From NCBI GenBank assembly GCA_032768795.1, contig CP136490.1:1922001-1986000 (forward strand): a stretch of DNA of 64,000 nt. The letters are read 5' to 3'. Shown piece by piece: positions 53,968 through 64,000 of the stretch. The DNA comes from Tremella fuciformis. Taxonomy: Eukaryota; Basidiomycota; Tremellomycetes; Tremellales; Tremellaceae. The notes under the pieces are model-generated. The model searched no databases. It was given only the letters and a program-made list of their open reading frames with translations, and was not told the DNA's origin. Every line of letters begins with the position of its first letter. The first letter of the stretch is position 1. Made by a program: the position numbers and the translations under genes.

Positions 53968-55701
53968 ATGTACCTGCTTGACCGTCACTGCGAGTATCCG
54001 GGCTGCCCGCAAATCTTCCTCGGTGATGACGGTACCTGCGAGTATTGCTTCCAAGTCCGCTGTACTACTCATGATGCTCTGCCTTATCATGAGTGCGCAA
54101 CACACAGCGTGAGCGATCAGGGATGTGCAGGACGAGAGGACGCGGCTCATCGCTCAGTGGAATGTCGTCCAGAACGTGCAGATCCGAGCTCAGAGCTCCA
54201 TGGTGAGTCGACCACGATGATCATCGTTGACCCCGAGTGGGAAATGTTTTTACGTCCTTTGGACGAGCAGGTCCTGGCTTCTCATGCCATCGCACTTCGG
54301 CCGGGACACTCTTGCCTCATCGCGATCCCAACAAATGTCGATGAACTGCTTGGTGACGGCCTGTTCAACCAATGCAATGGTCATTTCCCTGTCCTGTTCG
54401 ACGACGGCGTGGAATGGCTGATCCGCATACGTCAATTCACGAGTCGCAGCCCGAATGCGGAGATGCAGCGGATGATCACTGCGAGCGAGGTGGAAACCAT
54501 GCGGGTTATGTGTGCAGCTGGGCTGAAGGTACCGAATGCCTGGCTAGTGTCAGAGGCTGAGAGGATCGAGTTCAAACCGGGTGAATACGCAATTTGGGTT
54601 GAAGGTGTTTCTTCAGGCTGATGCCAGGTGTCAAATACGACTATTTCTTTGTTGAGCGGGTCGAAGGACGCCCATGGACCGAGGTGACTGGTGTCGACGT
54701 GGGAGAGCAACCTAGCTCTGAGGTTCTCGAAGCATTCATCGACGACTATGCCCGATTTCAGATCGGCCTGGCGGATCTACCTTTTCGAGGTGCAGGCATC
54801 GGATCTCTCTTCCCTGGCCAGACCAACGATGTAGCGCCAAAGACCGGACCGCTCGTCACACACTTTTGCTTCAATCGTCCGGAGCCCCCTCACTTCCTCG
54901 GGCCATTTGAGACGAACCGAGAGCGCTATCTGACGCACGTTGACCTCATCCTGGAGATGGTTGCGGCAGGGCGATATCACCAGAACGACCCTGTATTCAG
55001 CTACCTCGCCCATCTGCACATGCGCGATATAGTGAACAGCCTCGGCGAGTTCGCGGAGAGGCCCAACGAGTTCTACATCAAGCATGCAGACGACAAAGCG
55101 GACCAATGTATGGCGGCAGCAGGCCATATAACAGGGGTGATCGACTGGGAGTGGTGAGTCGCAATCCGAACTTTGCATTCACCGCGCTGTACTGATGCCC
55201 AGGGCTTATGTGACCACCAAGGCGGAGGCCTTCTCGGCGCCTAAGTTCGCCTTTGGTACACCAGACCATCAAAAAGGTGACAACACGCCGAGCAATGAAG
55301 AAATGATGCTGGTAGCTGCTTACGAACGCTTCAGCCGACCAGACCTCGCCGACTGCGTGCGGAAAGGCAGGGTATACAATCGCCTCAACAACATGATCGG
55401 ATACGAGCCTATCGTTGACGAACTCAACGCTCTGACCCGAGCGGCATACGGGGAAGACGCTACGGCGACGGTCTTCGACTCGGAGGCAGAATGGATCGAA
55501 GCGGCCAAACAGAGGTACTCGGACAACACCGTCCTGCAGCGGCTTATCCGTGACGACGAGGGTCAAGCCGAAGCACGGACGGTGAGATTCAAGGAAGACG
55601 TGGCCCGCCTCACCTCCTGGGACAGGCAGAGAGCTGAAGGGGACACATCAGTTCCTGTGCTATCAGACGTTGTCTTGCCCTCTGGGGACGAGGAGCTGTG
55701 A
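53968..55701 (+). CDS. AN1-like zinc finger fused to divergent APH-fold kinase, copy E
   Basis: Four exons: 53968-54108, 54238-54580, 54628-55153, 55203-55701, giving 502 residues. Finger CEYPGC to YHEC. Kinase motifs FDDGVEWLIRIRQ, SEVETMRVMCAAGLKVPNAW, YDYFFVERVEG, FETNRERYLTHVDLILEMV, FYIKHADDKADQ and GVIDWEW, with Gln at the Asn position. C-terminal exon AYVTTKAEAFSAPKF .. RVYNRLNNMIGYEP. Exon lengths 1 and 2 (141 and 343) equal those of copies C and D. Intron 1 (129 nt) is a multiple of three and has no stop, so retention would insert 43 residues between finger and kinase. It lies about 17 kb from copy D, beyond three mobile elements. Confidence 0.85.
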
Positions 55702-56311
55702 CCCACCAGGAAAGTGTCAATCGTGTATAATCCCCAGTAGAAAGCCGAGTTTTCGGACGACTATGATATGACCACGATGGCGGTGACGTCTTGGGGTCGG
55801 GTTGTCCCTCTGTCTGGATCACGGTTCGGCTTTGGCAACTGGTAGTGGTAAGGTGCAATGCATACATGTTGACGCTCTGCGGAGGACAACTGTACATGGC
55901 TCTGAGCTAGATAGCTATCTGGCTATCCAAGTCGAGCTGTGACTTCGGGGGCCTCGGACAACGGCGCCTCTGACCATCGAGTGATCATATTATCTTCGGA
56001 TCAGTGACCATCCAAGCGGGACCGGCGACGCCCAGAGTGTGGGACGCGGCAATGTCCTTATAGCGAGTCTGATTGATCACGGAGCTTGCCATGACTTGCG
56101 TTGCTGCGCTGCCATGACTGCATTGAGACGGAGCGAGAAGGGAGTAGCGGGATCTGAGACTCGTGACTTTTTGGTCCCACTTCTTGTCCGACCATCCTCA
56201 TCTCCTGTACATAGTGTCGACTTTTCACCTCGTCATGCGGCCTGGTGCCCTGCCATGCCTGCCAGTATAGAGAGAAGAGCTGAATAGAGCTATTGGGAGA
56301 GCCTTGTTATC
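55702..56311. other. Boundary between accessory island and housekeeping genes
   Basis: 610 bp without a supportable gene; contains the NPR2 promoter. Confidence 0.4.
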
Positions 56312-58527
56312 ATGGGTGCATCAGACGAGTGAGTCAAAGGACCCCTCTCCTTCCCCCTATCTTCCCCCCTGACGACCCAACCGTCGCCCATCACCATGCT
56401 CTTCTACTCTCTCCTCTCTCTGCAGCTAGCTAGCATGTGCTGACAATGACCCCCAGATCTTTCCTGCCGCAAATAATCGGCGTGAGTCTCATCTCGCCCG
56501 CTTGCCTGTGGCCAGGACTGACGACAGCTCTTTTACGCGACGTTCGACCCACGCCTAGGTCCCGTCGTCCTCCATCAAGTGCCCGAGAACCTCATCACGT
56601 CCTCCGCAGGCCCCAGAGACGAGTCCCAATCCCGCTCGCGTTCGCGCTCCCAATCTCAGTCTCACTCCCACTCCAACCGCGAGTCGCGCCGCCCATCCCA
56701 CTCCCGATCAAGGACCCGGCGGCGCTCTCGCTCGAGATCCCACTCGGCCCACGCGAGCAAACATGATACACCTACATCCTCATCCTCCTCTGCATCCGAG
56801 CCGGAGTGCATGCTGGATTTTGGGCCGATCTCCGAGTACATCATACCCAAGAAGAGCCTGCAGGGGAAGCTCGTCTCCCTGCTCACGATGGGTCTGACGG
56901 AGGACGGGGACCCGCAGGAGTATCGCGTGATAGGGTTCCCGGCCGCGTTGACGGACACGGGCGAGTCGGGCAACGCGGGATTGGGTGGAAGGTACTCGCG
57001 CAACGAGTATATCTGGAATCTGTGCTTTGTGTTCAAGGCCATCAGTAGCCTCGATGCGTTCGAGCCGGTCGTCAGGAAGTGCGCGAGGATCTTGCGCTCG
57101 GCCGAGGTGAGCCTGCATTCATGGTGACTTGCGAGCTGATGGTAGATCGACTCTGCCTACCTCTCGTCGCCGGCACCAGAGCACACCCCCCTCAATGCCG
57201 TGCTGGATCAGCTCTTCGAAGACCTCAACTCGTACTCCGAGACGTCTATCCCGCTTGACGGCTTCAACTCGCTCGAGCTGAAGCTGTTCCCTTTCTACCG
57301 TAAGTTGAATTTATTACGGGTCTGATGTCCGTGACTGAGTCATAGCCAATCCTCCCGAGTGCGAAGACTGGCATGTTCCCATCGCCCTCGTCGACCTCAA
57401 CGCCCTCAAGGACGACAACTGGGATATCACCGCAGCGCGGGTCTCACAGTACATCGATGGCGTCAACCACGTCGCGAAGATAGCCGAGCTAGCAGACGCG
57501 GATTTGGCTCTGACTCGAGAGACCCTCAAACACATGCTGTGGGTCTCCACTCATAGCATGTTATGTTTCCCAAAGTGTCGCTAATGTCAGCTTCTACCAG
57601 GTCATCATGATGATCGACATTTTCCAGTTCTCAAACATGTACAGCCTCCGTCCGTCCATCGGTCACCTCGCATCCGACCCGACGATCATCGCCGAGTGCG
57701 GACACTACGTCACTCTACCCTCCCACCCATCTCCCTCGTGGCCCGTCCTCCTCAGCCTATACGCCCGCCTCCAGCCGGGAGTCACTGTCCACCAGTGGCT
57801 CGAGACCAATCAAGTCTCTGATCTCGGCATCGATCCCCGCCGATTCGTCTCATTCGGTATCATCAAAGGCTTCCTTCGTCGCGTGCATCGCTGGCCGATC
57901 CTGCTGGACCGAGAAAAGGCGACCGGGTCTCCTTTCCTTGGGCACGGCGAGCATCGAAGGCGAGTCGAGTTTGACAAGAGCACACGTGCAGGCACCAACA
58001 CGAAACTCGGATCGTCCGTCAACCTGCGGGAGTACGCCAAGGGTACCGAGTCAGCATTCACCCTGCGATCCACCACGTCCAACGGCTCTCTCGGTCTGGG
58101 CATTTCGCCCGGGTCGCTCGTCCCCGGCCGCACGCCCCCTTCGGCTCTGTCCAAATCACCCGGCACGCGGAGCGCGTTGAAGAGCAGCACAATGCTCAGT
58201 ACAATCACGAGCACGACCGTTTCGGAGAATGGCCACAACCCGAAGAGCGCCACGGGGACGGCCACCGGCGCGTATGGTCGCTCGCACGCGTCTGCGGAGA
58301 CACACGGCTCGTCCAAATTTACTAGGGCGGGTATGAAGGCTGGCGCTCTCAGAGTACGTGAGGACGCTGTGGATGCGGGACTCTTGACTTTTCTTGATGG
58401 AAGGCATCATGCCGATGAGATTCAGGTGAGGTTCAAGATGGGGTGGAAGCAGTTGGAGCGGGTCCTCGGGTTGGACGATATCGTAGAGGGCAAGGGCAAG
58501 AAGGGCATCACGGTGGTTCATTGTTAA
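56312..58527 (+). CDS. NPR2: NPR2, GATOR1/SEACIT subunit
   Basis: Negative regulator of TORC1 in nitrogen or amino acid starvation, partner of NPR3. Start ATG at 56312 gives MGASDE, spliced to a 25-bp exon (SFLPQIIG) and then LFYATFDPRLGPVVLHQVPEN, the conserved N-terminus. Next come SEYIIPKKSLQGKLVSLLT, VIGFPAAL, YSRNEYIWNLCFVF and, in later exons, PLDGFNSLELKLFPFY, DWHVPIALVDLN, WDITAARVSQYIDGVNHVAKIA, MMIDIFQFSNMYS and ECGHYVTLPSHP. The C-terminus has FKMGWKQLERVLG. Odd features: a long Ser/Arg-rich insert after VPENLI (about 45 residues) and a Ser/Thr/Gly-rich linker near 58000. Seven or so exons. Confidence 0.92.
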
Positions 58528-58653
58528 GCAAGCATCCTACTGGACAATGTTGTTGTACACTATCAGTATTGCACATGCAAGCTTTTGCAGTCTTGGGAGC
58601 TGAAATATCGCACGTGCATATCTGCCTGGTCGTGTAATCGTACAACGCGCCAT

Positions 58654-59664
58654 CTACTTGTCTGACCAAGTCGGTTTCCGCTTCTCGGCAAAAGCGGCCA
58701 TACCTATCCATCAGGTCGAAGCCGCGTCGAAGCCAGTTTGTACTCACCCTCCTTCTGGTCGGCAGTGGCAAAGAGGCTCTGGAAGATCCTCCGCTCGAAG
58801 CGCAGGCCCTGACCCAGCGGCAACTCCAGCGCAGCGTTGACCGCCTCCTTGCCGGCCTGCGCCGCCACGCCCCCGTAGCCCGCCACGACCTCGGCAAGCT
58901 TGATCGCTTCCTGCACGACGCTCTGCCCCTCTTCCACCACACGGCTCGCTAGGCCCCACTCGCCCGCCTGGATACCGCTCACTTTGCGCCCCGTAAGGAC
59001 CATGTCCATCGCCCGCGCCTTGCCGACGAGCGAGACGAGCCGCTGCGTGCCGCCGCCCCCGGGTATGATCCCCAGAGTGATCTCCGGCTGGGCGAAGGTG
59101 GCCGTGGGCGTGCAGAGCAGGATGTCTGTCATCAGCGCGAGCTCGCACCCGCCTCCGAGCTGCTTTCAGTCTGGTCCCTACCTGCGGCAGGAGAGACAAC
59201 TCACCGCGTAGCCAGCTACGGCGCCAATGATGGGTTTGCGAATACTGCCAATGCGGCCCCACGAGCCCAAGAAGTTGCTCCTGTACGCGTCCGCAACTGC
59301 CCTCAGCCTCCAACAGCCCTTCAGAGGCAATATGGCGCAGCTCACACTCGATGCCCTTCATCTCCTTGATGTCCGCGCCCGCAGCGAAGACCTTGTCCCC
59401 GCCGGTGATGACGATCGCGCGCACCGACTCGTCCTCGTCTGCCTTCTCCAGCTCGGCATTGAGCTGCGTGAAGAGCGGCGTCGACAGCGCGTTCAGGGCC
59501 TTGGGCCGGTTGAGCGTGAGCACGGCGACGCGATTGCTCTCGCTCCTGCTGGCGAGCACGAGCTGTTCGGTGGTGTTGGGGGCGGAGCTGGACATGGCTC
59601 GTGGTATGACTAGCCTGGGAAGGGTAGTAGTAGTGTACGGACGTAGGGCGAGGCGGGTGAGCAT
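58654..59664 (-). CDS. Enoyl-CoA hydratase, mitochondrial, crotonase family
   Basis: Hydrates trans-2-enoyl-CoA in beta-oxidation. The ATG at 59664 starts MLTRLALRPYTTTTLPRLVIP, a good mitochondrial presequence. Core: VLTLNRPKALNALS, AAGADIKEMKGIE (oxyanion-hole loop), then exons FADAYRSNFLG, KPIIGAVAGYA, MTDILLCTPTATFAQPEITL and GIIPGGGGTQRL with the catalytic Glu region, VLTGRKVSG. The last exon gives MAAFAEKRKPTW. Three or four introns, all with GTGAG donors. Convergent with NPR2, 126 bp apart. The length and motifs fit ECHS1 orthologues. Confidence 0.92.
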
Positions 59665-60327
59665 GACCTTGCTACTGGAGCTACGAGTAGCTGAAGAGAT
59701 GTGTAAGCCAGAAGAGAGAGATGGAGACTGGTACGATACAAGGTAGTGGGGGTTGAACCGGTAAAGGTGACCATGATCCGGTCGACACGTGGCTCGTGCT
59801 CGGCTGCGACTGCCCTCGGCCGTAAGGTTAGGCGGATTGTGGCGGTCCAACACAGCAGCTCCAGAGCAGTCTGTGGCCTGTGGGTCTAGCAGAGCGTCAT
59901 GCTCAGGCGGCGGAACTTGCATTGAGCAAAGGAGATCCCCGAATGAGGGCGTCACCCGTGCCGCAACGCAGAGCTTTGGTCCCGGCATCTCGGATGAATC
60001 ATGGGTGGAAAGCTCCCATGCCAGCGAAGTGCAACGCACACGAATGTGGCCACTGACAGTTGGCGCACTCTGTCTGATTGAGGCTGTCGAACGGAGAGGC
60101 ATGGACAGGTCAATCTTGATAGCTCTTTACAACGGCACGCAGGACAGACAAATCGGATGTCCCACCGGGGATACACTCTCCCGGTTTCGGCACTTTTGGG
60201 TCAAGGGGAGTATGATGTTCACGCAAGAGAGTATACAAGCGCCAAGCATGCGACACATGTGCTTTCTGTTGCCCAATGACGAAATGCATACACGCCAGCA
60301 CAAGAGACAAAAGCATCGCAAAAGAGT
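59665..60327. other. Intergenic region with no clear gene
   Basis: Between the hydratase start and the tRNA. Frames on both strands are open but unrecognised and have no splice logic. Confidence 0.4.
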
Positions 60328-60411
60328 TGGCCAGACCCGGGATCGAACCAGGGACCTTTCGATTTGATGACTGTCTTCAGTCGAATGCTCTCCCAACTGA
60401 GCTATCGGGCC
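60328..60411 (-). tRNA. tRNA-Phe (GAA) with 11-nt intron
   Basis: Minus strand folds as GGCCCGA/TCTGGCC acceptor, D arm TAGCTCAGTTGGGAGAGC, anticodon stem TTCGA/TCGAA with anticodon GAA, variable loop, T arm CCTGG-TTCGATC-CCGGG and discriminator A. An intron ACAGTCATCAA lies after base 37, the standard place. One acceptor pair (5-68) is C-U. Confidence 0.92.
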
Positions 60412-60705
60412 ACGCTCATGAAGAGATGCTATCCTGTGCTGCTATATCTTGTGATTCTGTGGATGTAACAGAAATTCCTCTGCCTGTCGGGCAGTCGGCT
60501 GCAGAAAGAGAACATTTCCTCACCTTTGTCTTTTGTGATTCCAGACAAGCTTTCATACCTCTCTACCTCTACCGCGAGATCACACCTCGCCTGCCACCTG
60601 CGATTTCACCTACAGCGCGAACTCGCACGACCTCTTGTGAATTCGGCTCTGGCCTGGAAGTGAAGTGTCATCTCCTTGCGGCCGCTTTTGATCCCTTGGC
60701 GCAAC

Positions 60706-61796
60706 ATGCCTCGCTTCTATGAGAACAAGTACCCCGAGATAGACCAGACCGTCATGGTCCAGGTCATGTCTATCGAGGATATGGGAGCATACGTCAAGCT
60801 GGTCCGTCCCGTCGCCAAAAACCCGAGTGAATCTTGCTGATGGTTTACAGCTCGAGTACGATAACATCGAAGGAATGATTCTGCTGTCTGAGCTGTCGCG
60901 AAGACGTATTCGATCAGTACAGAAACTCATCCGCGTGGGAAGGAACGAGGTGGTCGTGGTCATGCGTGTGGATCCGGACAAGGGTGAGTCGAACTCGTCT
61001 GTTGTGCATGTCATGGCTGAACAATTGAGGGTACATCGACCTGTCCAAGCGTCGAGTTTCGGCGGAAGAGGTGGTAGCATGCGAGGAGAAATACGAGAAG
61101 GGAAAGACTGTCGACTCGATTCTCACCCAGGTCGCTAGGAAGCACGAGGGGACGTCGGCTGAGGAGTTGTACGAGAAGATTGGATTCCCATTGGCAAAAG
61201 AGTACGGACACGCATACGACGCGTTCAAGCTCTCTATATCGTCCGTCCTCCTTTCACTGCTGTGACAGACCTGACGACCAGTGAACCCGATCACGTTTTC
61301 GCACCCCTCAACCTCGAAGAGTCTCTGCTCGGAGACCTGCGCGCCACCATCGCTCGCCGCCTCACGCCGAAACCCGTCAAAGTGCGTGCCGACATCGAGG
61401 TCAAATGCTTTTCTTATGCCGGTATCGAGGCGATTCGGAAAGCATTGCAGGCTGGAGAAGCGGTATCGACCGAGGAGGTCCCGATCAAAGTGCGCCTGGT
61501 CGCGCCCCCGCTGTATGTCATGACCACTACGTCTACGGACAAAGTGGCTGCGATCGACTTGATGGAGAAGGCTGTCGACGCGATCGGGGCGAAGATTGCC
61601 GAGGAAAAGGGAGACATGGTCGTGAAGATGAAGGTGAGTACAATTCACATTACATCTAAACTCGGGTCGCTATGCTGATTTTCAGCCCAAAGTCGTCAGC
61701 GAGACCGAAGATGCCGAGCTCAAGGCTCTCATGGATAAATTCGAGCAACAAAATATGGACGTGGCGGGAGACGACGACTCGGAAGAAGACGACTAG
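60706..61796 (+). CDS. SUI2: Translation initiation factor eIF2 alpha
   Basis: Regulatory subunit of eIF2. Starts [20 protein letters not shown] with the S1 OB fold, then [15 protein letters not shown], where Ser48 corresponds to the kinase target Ser51 of the human factor. Further: [62 protein letters not shown] and the C-terminal [17 protein letters not shown] and MEKAVDAIG, ending in the acidic tail DDDSEEDD. Four introns; one of 41 nt splits the Ser in KLSISEPDHV. A tRNA gene lies 295 bp upstream on the other strand. Confidence 0.95.
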
Positions 61797-61926
61797 GTGC
61801 TATCTACAGAGAGATATTGTGCATTGCATGGCATGCCGCCATGACCGACGTTCATCCGACCTGCTGCGATCTACGATGGCCCGCTACGATCATGTAGCAT
61901 CCGTGCCCGGCCAATGCTGGCCAAGG

Positions 61927-62772
61927 TTACGTATTGCTTGTTGGCCAAGTCCTGGAACGCTTCGGATTGACGATACTACTGATTCTGCTAAGCCCAGAGG
62001 TTTCAGGCACATGTGCCGGCAGCTCGATTGAACCGCCCGACATGACCTGTAGCTTGGTTTGCAGCAAGCTATCGAACACACTCTTTTCGGACACCAAGAA
62101 CATGATCCGCGGGACGTTGACCAAGCCTCGGCTGTGGATGATGTCAGCGGTAAGCTCGAACGACTTGGAGGCGAAACCTGGCGAACTATGCCAGGATCCC
62201 CCGGCGGTCAGGCTAAACATGTCAGATAACTCGCTGAGCGCAGAGGCTAACAGCTTGGACAGCTTGTGCCCAGGTTTGGCAGTGTCCGTCCTGGATGGAC
62301 CCGACTGGTTGGTGCTTCCCGTTGACTGACCGCCGGTCAGCTCGACCTTGTGACCAGCAGAGGACCCTTTCGAGGAGCTCTTGCCAGTCAAGGTCGAGCT
62401 TGTTTCACCCGGCATTGACGACCGACGTCGGCCCATATTCTCTCCCTCAAGCTCATCTCTCAAGGCGCTCATGAACCTGTGACTGCACTCACGGTTGTGG
62501 ACAGTCTCGTGCGCGTCCAGGTTGACCGACATGTATGACTCCAAGTCACGCTGCAATGCCTCGACTTCGTCTTGCTTACTTGAGTGTAGGTGCCTGTAGT
62601 CCAGCGCTTGGTGCTGTCTTGCAGTCTTTGTCCCTGTCCGCAGGGGGAAGGCGAAGCCTACCAAATGTTGATGGCCTGCGGACGTGTACGCGAGGACCAC
62701 CTCACCGAAATCTGGCGTGTCAAGGTTCGCACCGGCCGGCGCGTCCAACTTGCGAAGCGGGGTGAAGGGCAT
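61927..62772 (-). CDS. Hypothetical protein, 281 residues
   Basis: Single exon from MPFTPLRKLDAPAGANLDTP. It contains FGEVVLAYTSAGHQHLVGFAF, VEALQRDLESYMSVNLDAHE and a Ser/Gly/Thr-rich linker (about 125-165), then SKLLASALSELSDMFSLTAG, RGLVNVPRIMFLVSEKSVF and a basic end. An ATATAGATAAG motif lies about 85 bp upstream of the ATG. No family recognised. Convergent with eIF2-alpha. Confidence 0.6.
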   Translation of the reverse strand: MPFTPLRKLDAPAGANLDTPDFGEVVLAYTSAGHQHLVGFAFPLRTGTKTARQHQALDYRHLHSSKQDEVEALQRDLESYMSVNLDAHETVHNRECSHRFMSALRDELEGENMGRRRSSMPGETSSTLTGKSSSKGSSAGHKVELTGGQSTGSTNQSGPSRTDTAKPGHKLSKLLASALSELSDMFSLTAGGSWHSSPGFASKSFELTADIIHSRGLVNVPRIMFLVSEKSVFDSLLQTKLQVMSGGSIELPAHVPETSGLSRISSIVNPKRSRTWPTSNT

Positions 62773-63161
62773 GTCACTTCGCGCGGTGTGCCACGCGATT
62801 TGTTAAGAGAACACGTATCAATATTGTGCGGGGGCTGGGGATGGGAATTGGGAAGCTTATCTATATCCATCGCTCAGCTGGACCTCTCGGCGCTCTGCGG
62901 ATCGAGGGGCTTCCTCGGCGACAAAGGATCGCCTTGCTTTGTGCTCAAGCCTTTGTCGTTCCAGCCAGTACGGGATAACGGCGACCGCGTCTAGCTGGCT
63001 AGACCGACGGCTTTGGGAGACCTGGACAGTACAGAGTTTATCTCAGGTTTGAAAAGACGCGCTTAGTGACAGGCGGTGGCATATCAGAGCAATAGAAGTA
63101 TGTACTGTATACGAGTATATACGAATCCACAGTCTGCATGGGGTCGACATGCAGGGGAGGA

Positions 63162-63317
63162 TGTTACACAATGATGAGAGCTATGCATTCGTCCATCTCT
63201 GCAGTTCTCTACTTATGAGCTGTCGCTCTGCTCAAGCCATCTACATAAGGTTACTCATTTGGCCGCAAGAGGCAATTCTGACCCTATGAGGCGTCTCTCG
63301 GGGCCTATTGTTCAACA
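63162..63317 (-). repeat. 3' LTR (minus sense) of the second copia copy
   Basis: Same ends as the 39372 LTR; 8 bp shorter. Confidence 0.92.
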
Positions 63318-64000
63318 CTCCCCCTCGAAGTCTGCAGGCTGCAGGTGGCCGCAACAGGTCTGGCGGTTGTGCCAAGGACCTACCGGGCATCCCCAAGCCT
63401 GCTGATCTTCGCTCCAGGACGATAGAGGCCCGAGACCGCGCGTCGCGAGCGTCGCACGGTCCAGACCAACACTTCCTTCAGGCTGATGGGAAGGCGTCCG
63501 GCCGTTCTCCATCAAAACCGACCCAAAATCGATGATCTTGGTGTCTGCCGGTAGCCCTGATCCTCTTTGGGATCCTCTGGCTCCCCCTGCATGCATACAG
63601 TCTCTGATACCCCGTGTGCATGCAGTAAAGCGTTGCCAATGAAGCTGAGTCGCGAGCTGACTATCGGCATTTCGGCGTTTTGACCCGACCACGTGGTGTG
63701 GCAGACGAACCGGAGCGCGACTGACTTTGTCATTCAACGTCTTCTCGCTACCGCCGATGCCTTCTAGATCGCTGAATGCAGCCGCTAGGTGGACGAGAGC
63801 GCGCTCCCCGCCGGCAGGCGGACGCCCCAGACCCAGAGCTTCAAAATGGCGCGCGTGAGCGGCCGCCGGGAGCGACTTTGTGAGGATATCCGCCTTCTGG
63901 TCTGCAGAGCTGACGTATCGCAGGCTCACCTTGCCTGCGTCGACAAGTTCTCGGATCAAATGATGCTTTATGTCGATATGTTTGGTCCGAGAGTGAGTGG
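63312..64000 (-). CDS. Copia Pol C-terminus, second copy, partial
   Basis: Reads [34 protein letters not shown] and [14 protein letters not shown], ending FEGEC inside the LTR. It continues beyond position 64000. Differs from the first copy at several residues (for example [11 protein letters not shown] against VTISDLEDVGG). Confidence 0.9.
   Translation of the reverse strand, partial: THSRTKHIDIKHHLIRELVDAGKVSLRYVSSADQKADILTKSLPAAAHARHFEALGLGRPPAGGERALVHLAAAFSDLEGIGGSEKTLNDKVSRAPVRLPHHVVGSKRRNADSQLATQLHWQRFTACTRGIRDCMHAGGARGSQRGSGLPADTKIIDFGSVLMENGRTPSHQPEGSVGLDRATLATRGLGPLSSWSEDQQAWGCPVGPWHNRQTCCGHLQPADFEGEC

Larger units (their letters stand above)
63162..64000 (-). mobile_element. Second copy of the copia element, cut by window edge
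   Basis: LTR 63162-63317 (156 bp, lacking 8 bp of a CCTCGGGG repeat relative to the copy at 39372) followed by the 3' end of pol on the minus strand. Clearly the same family and orientation as 39372-44969, with scattered differences. Confidence 0.92.

Noticed and set aside
58744..60102. Long 452-codon minus frame as a single-exon gene
   Set aside because: The enoyl-CoA hydratase homology starts at 59664 and changes frame at introns; the upstream part is unrelated open sequence.
1..64000. CRISPR arrays, bacterial operons, ribosome binding sites
   Set aside because: The sequence is eukaryotic: spliced genes, fungal proteins and nuclear tRNAs. No spaced repeat array was seen.

Overview
The window is eukaryotic nuclear DNA from a fungus, most likely a basidiomycete yeast of the Tremellomycetes. 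The evidence is many introns of about 36-50 nt with GT-AG ends, nuclear tRNA genes (one with an intron), a chromodomain Ty3 element, a Fot1-like transposon, a tyrosine-recombinase retroelement, and conserved fungal genes (NPR2, eIF2-alpha, GAA1, folylpolyglutamate synthase). The assignment below Basidiomycota is inference.

Layout. Positions 1-15.3 kb hold compact housekeeping genes: folylpolyglutamate synthase (cut by the window edge), tRNA-Ala, a USP48-like deubiquitinase, GPI transamidase subunit GAA1, a SnoaL/NTF2-like protein, a low-complexity protein, a UBA-UBX p97 adaptor and a PTRHD1-type peptidyl-tRNA hydrolase. Positions 15.5-56 kb form an accessory island. Positions 56.3-62.8 kb return to housekeeping genes (NPR2, enoyl-CoA hydratase, tRNA-Phe, eIF2-alpha, one hypothetical). 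A second copia copy runs off the right end.

The island contains a repeated gene family not obviously described before: an AN1-like zinc finger, encoded by its own first exon of 45-47 codons, joined by an unusually long first intron (129-143 nt) to a divergent aminoglycoside-phosphotransferase (APH)-fold kinase domain. Four copies read intact (16.4, 20.0, 32.8 and 54.0 kb), one is broken by a single 5-bp slippage (34.9 kb), and two are decayed (19.3 and 22.0 kb). All keep the IDWEW metal-binding motif and, in the intact copies, the catalytic H-x-D, but the Asn expected after it is Gln or Ile. Two smaller families are also present: a pair of short CX2CX11CX2C proteins, and unnamed proteins at 24, 45, 51 and 52.5 kb.

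The island carries four different, apparently young, mobile elements: a complete Ty3 chromovirus with an antisense four-exon gene and an apparent self-priming site (25.0-32.4 kb), a complete Fot1/pogo transposon (36.7-38.6 kb), a complete copia element that splits a host gene and has one UGA at a conserved Trp codon (39.4-45.0 kb), and a complete Ngaro-type element with A1-ORFs-B1-A2-B2 split direct repeats (45.7-50.7 kb). Older copia LTR remnants lie at 21.6 and 53.0 kb.

All coordinates of exons were deduced by eye from reading frame, splice-site consensus and comparison between paralogues within the window.
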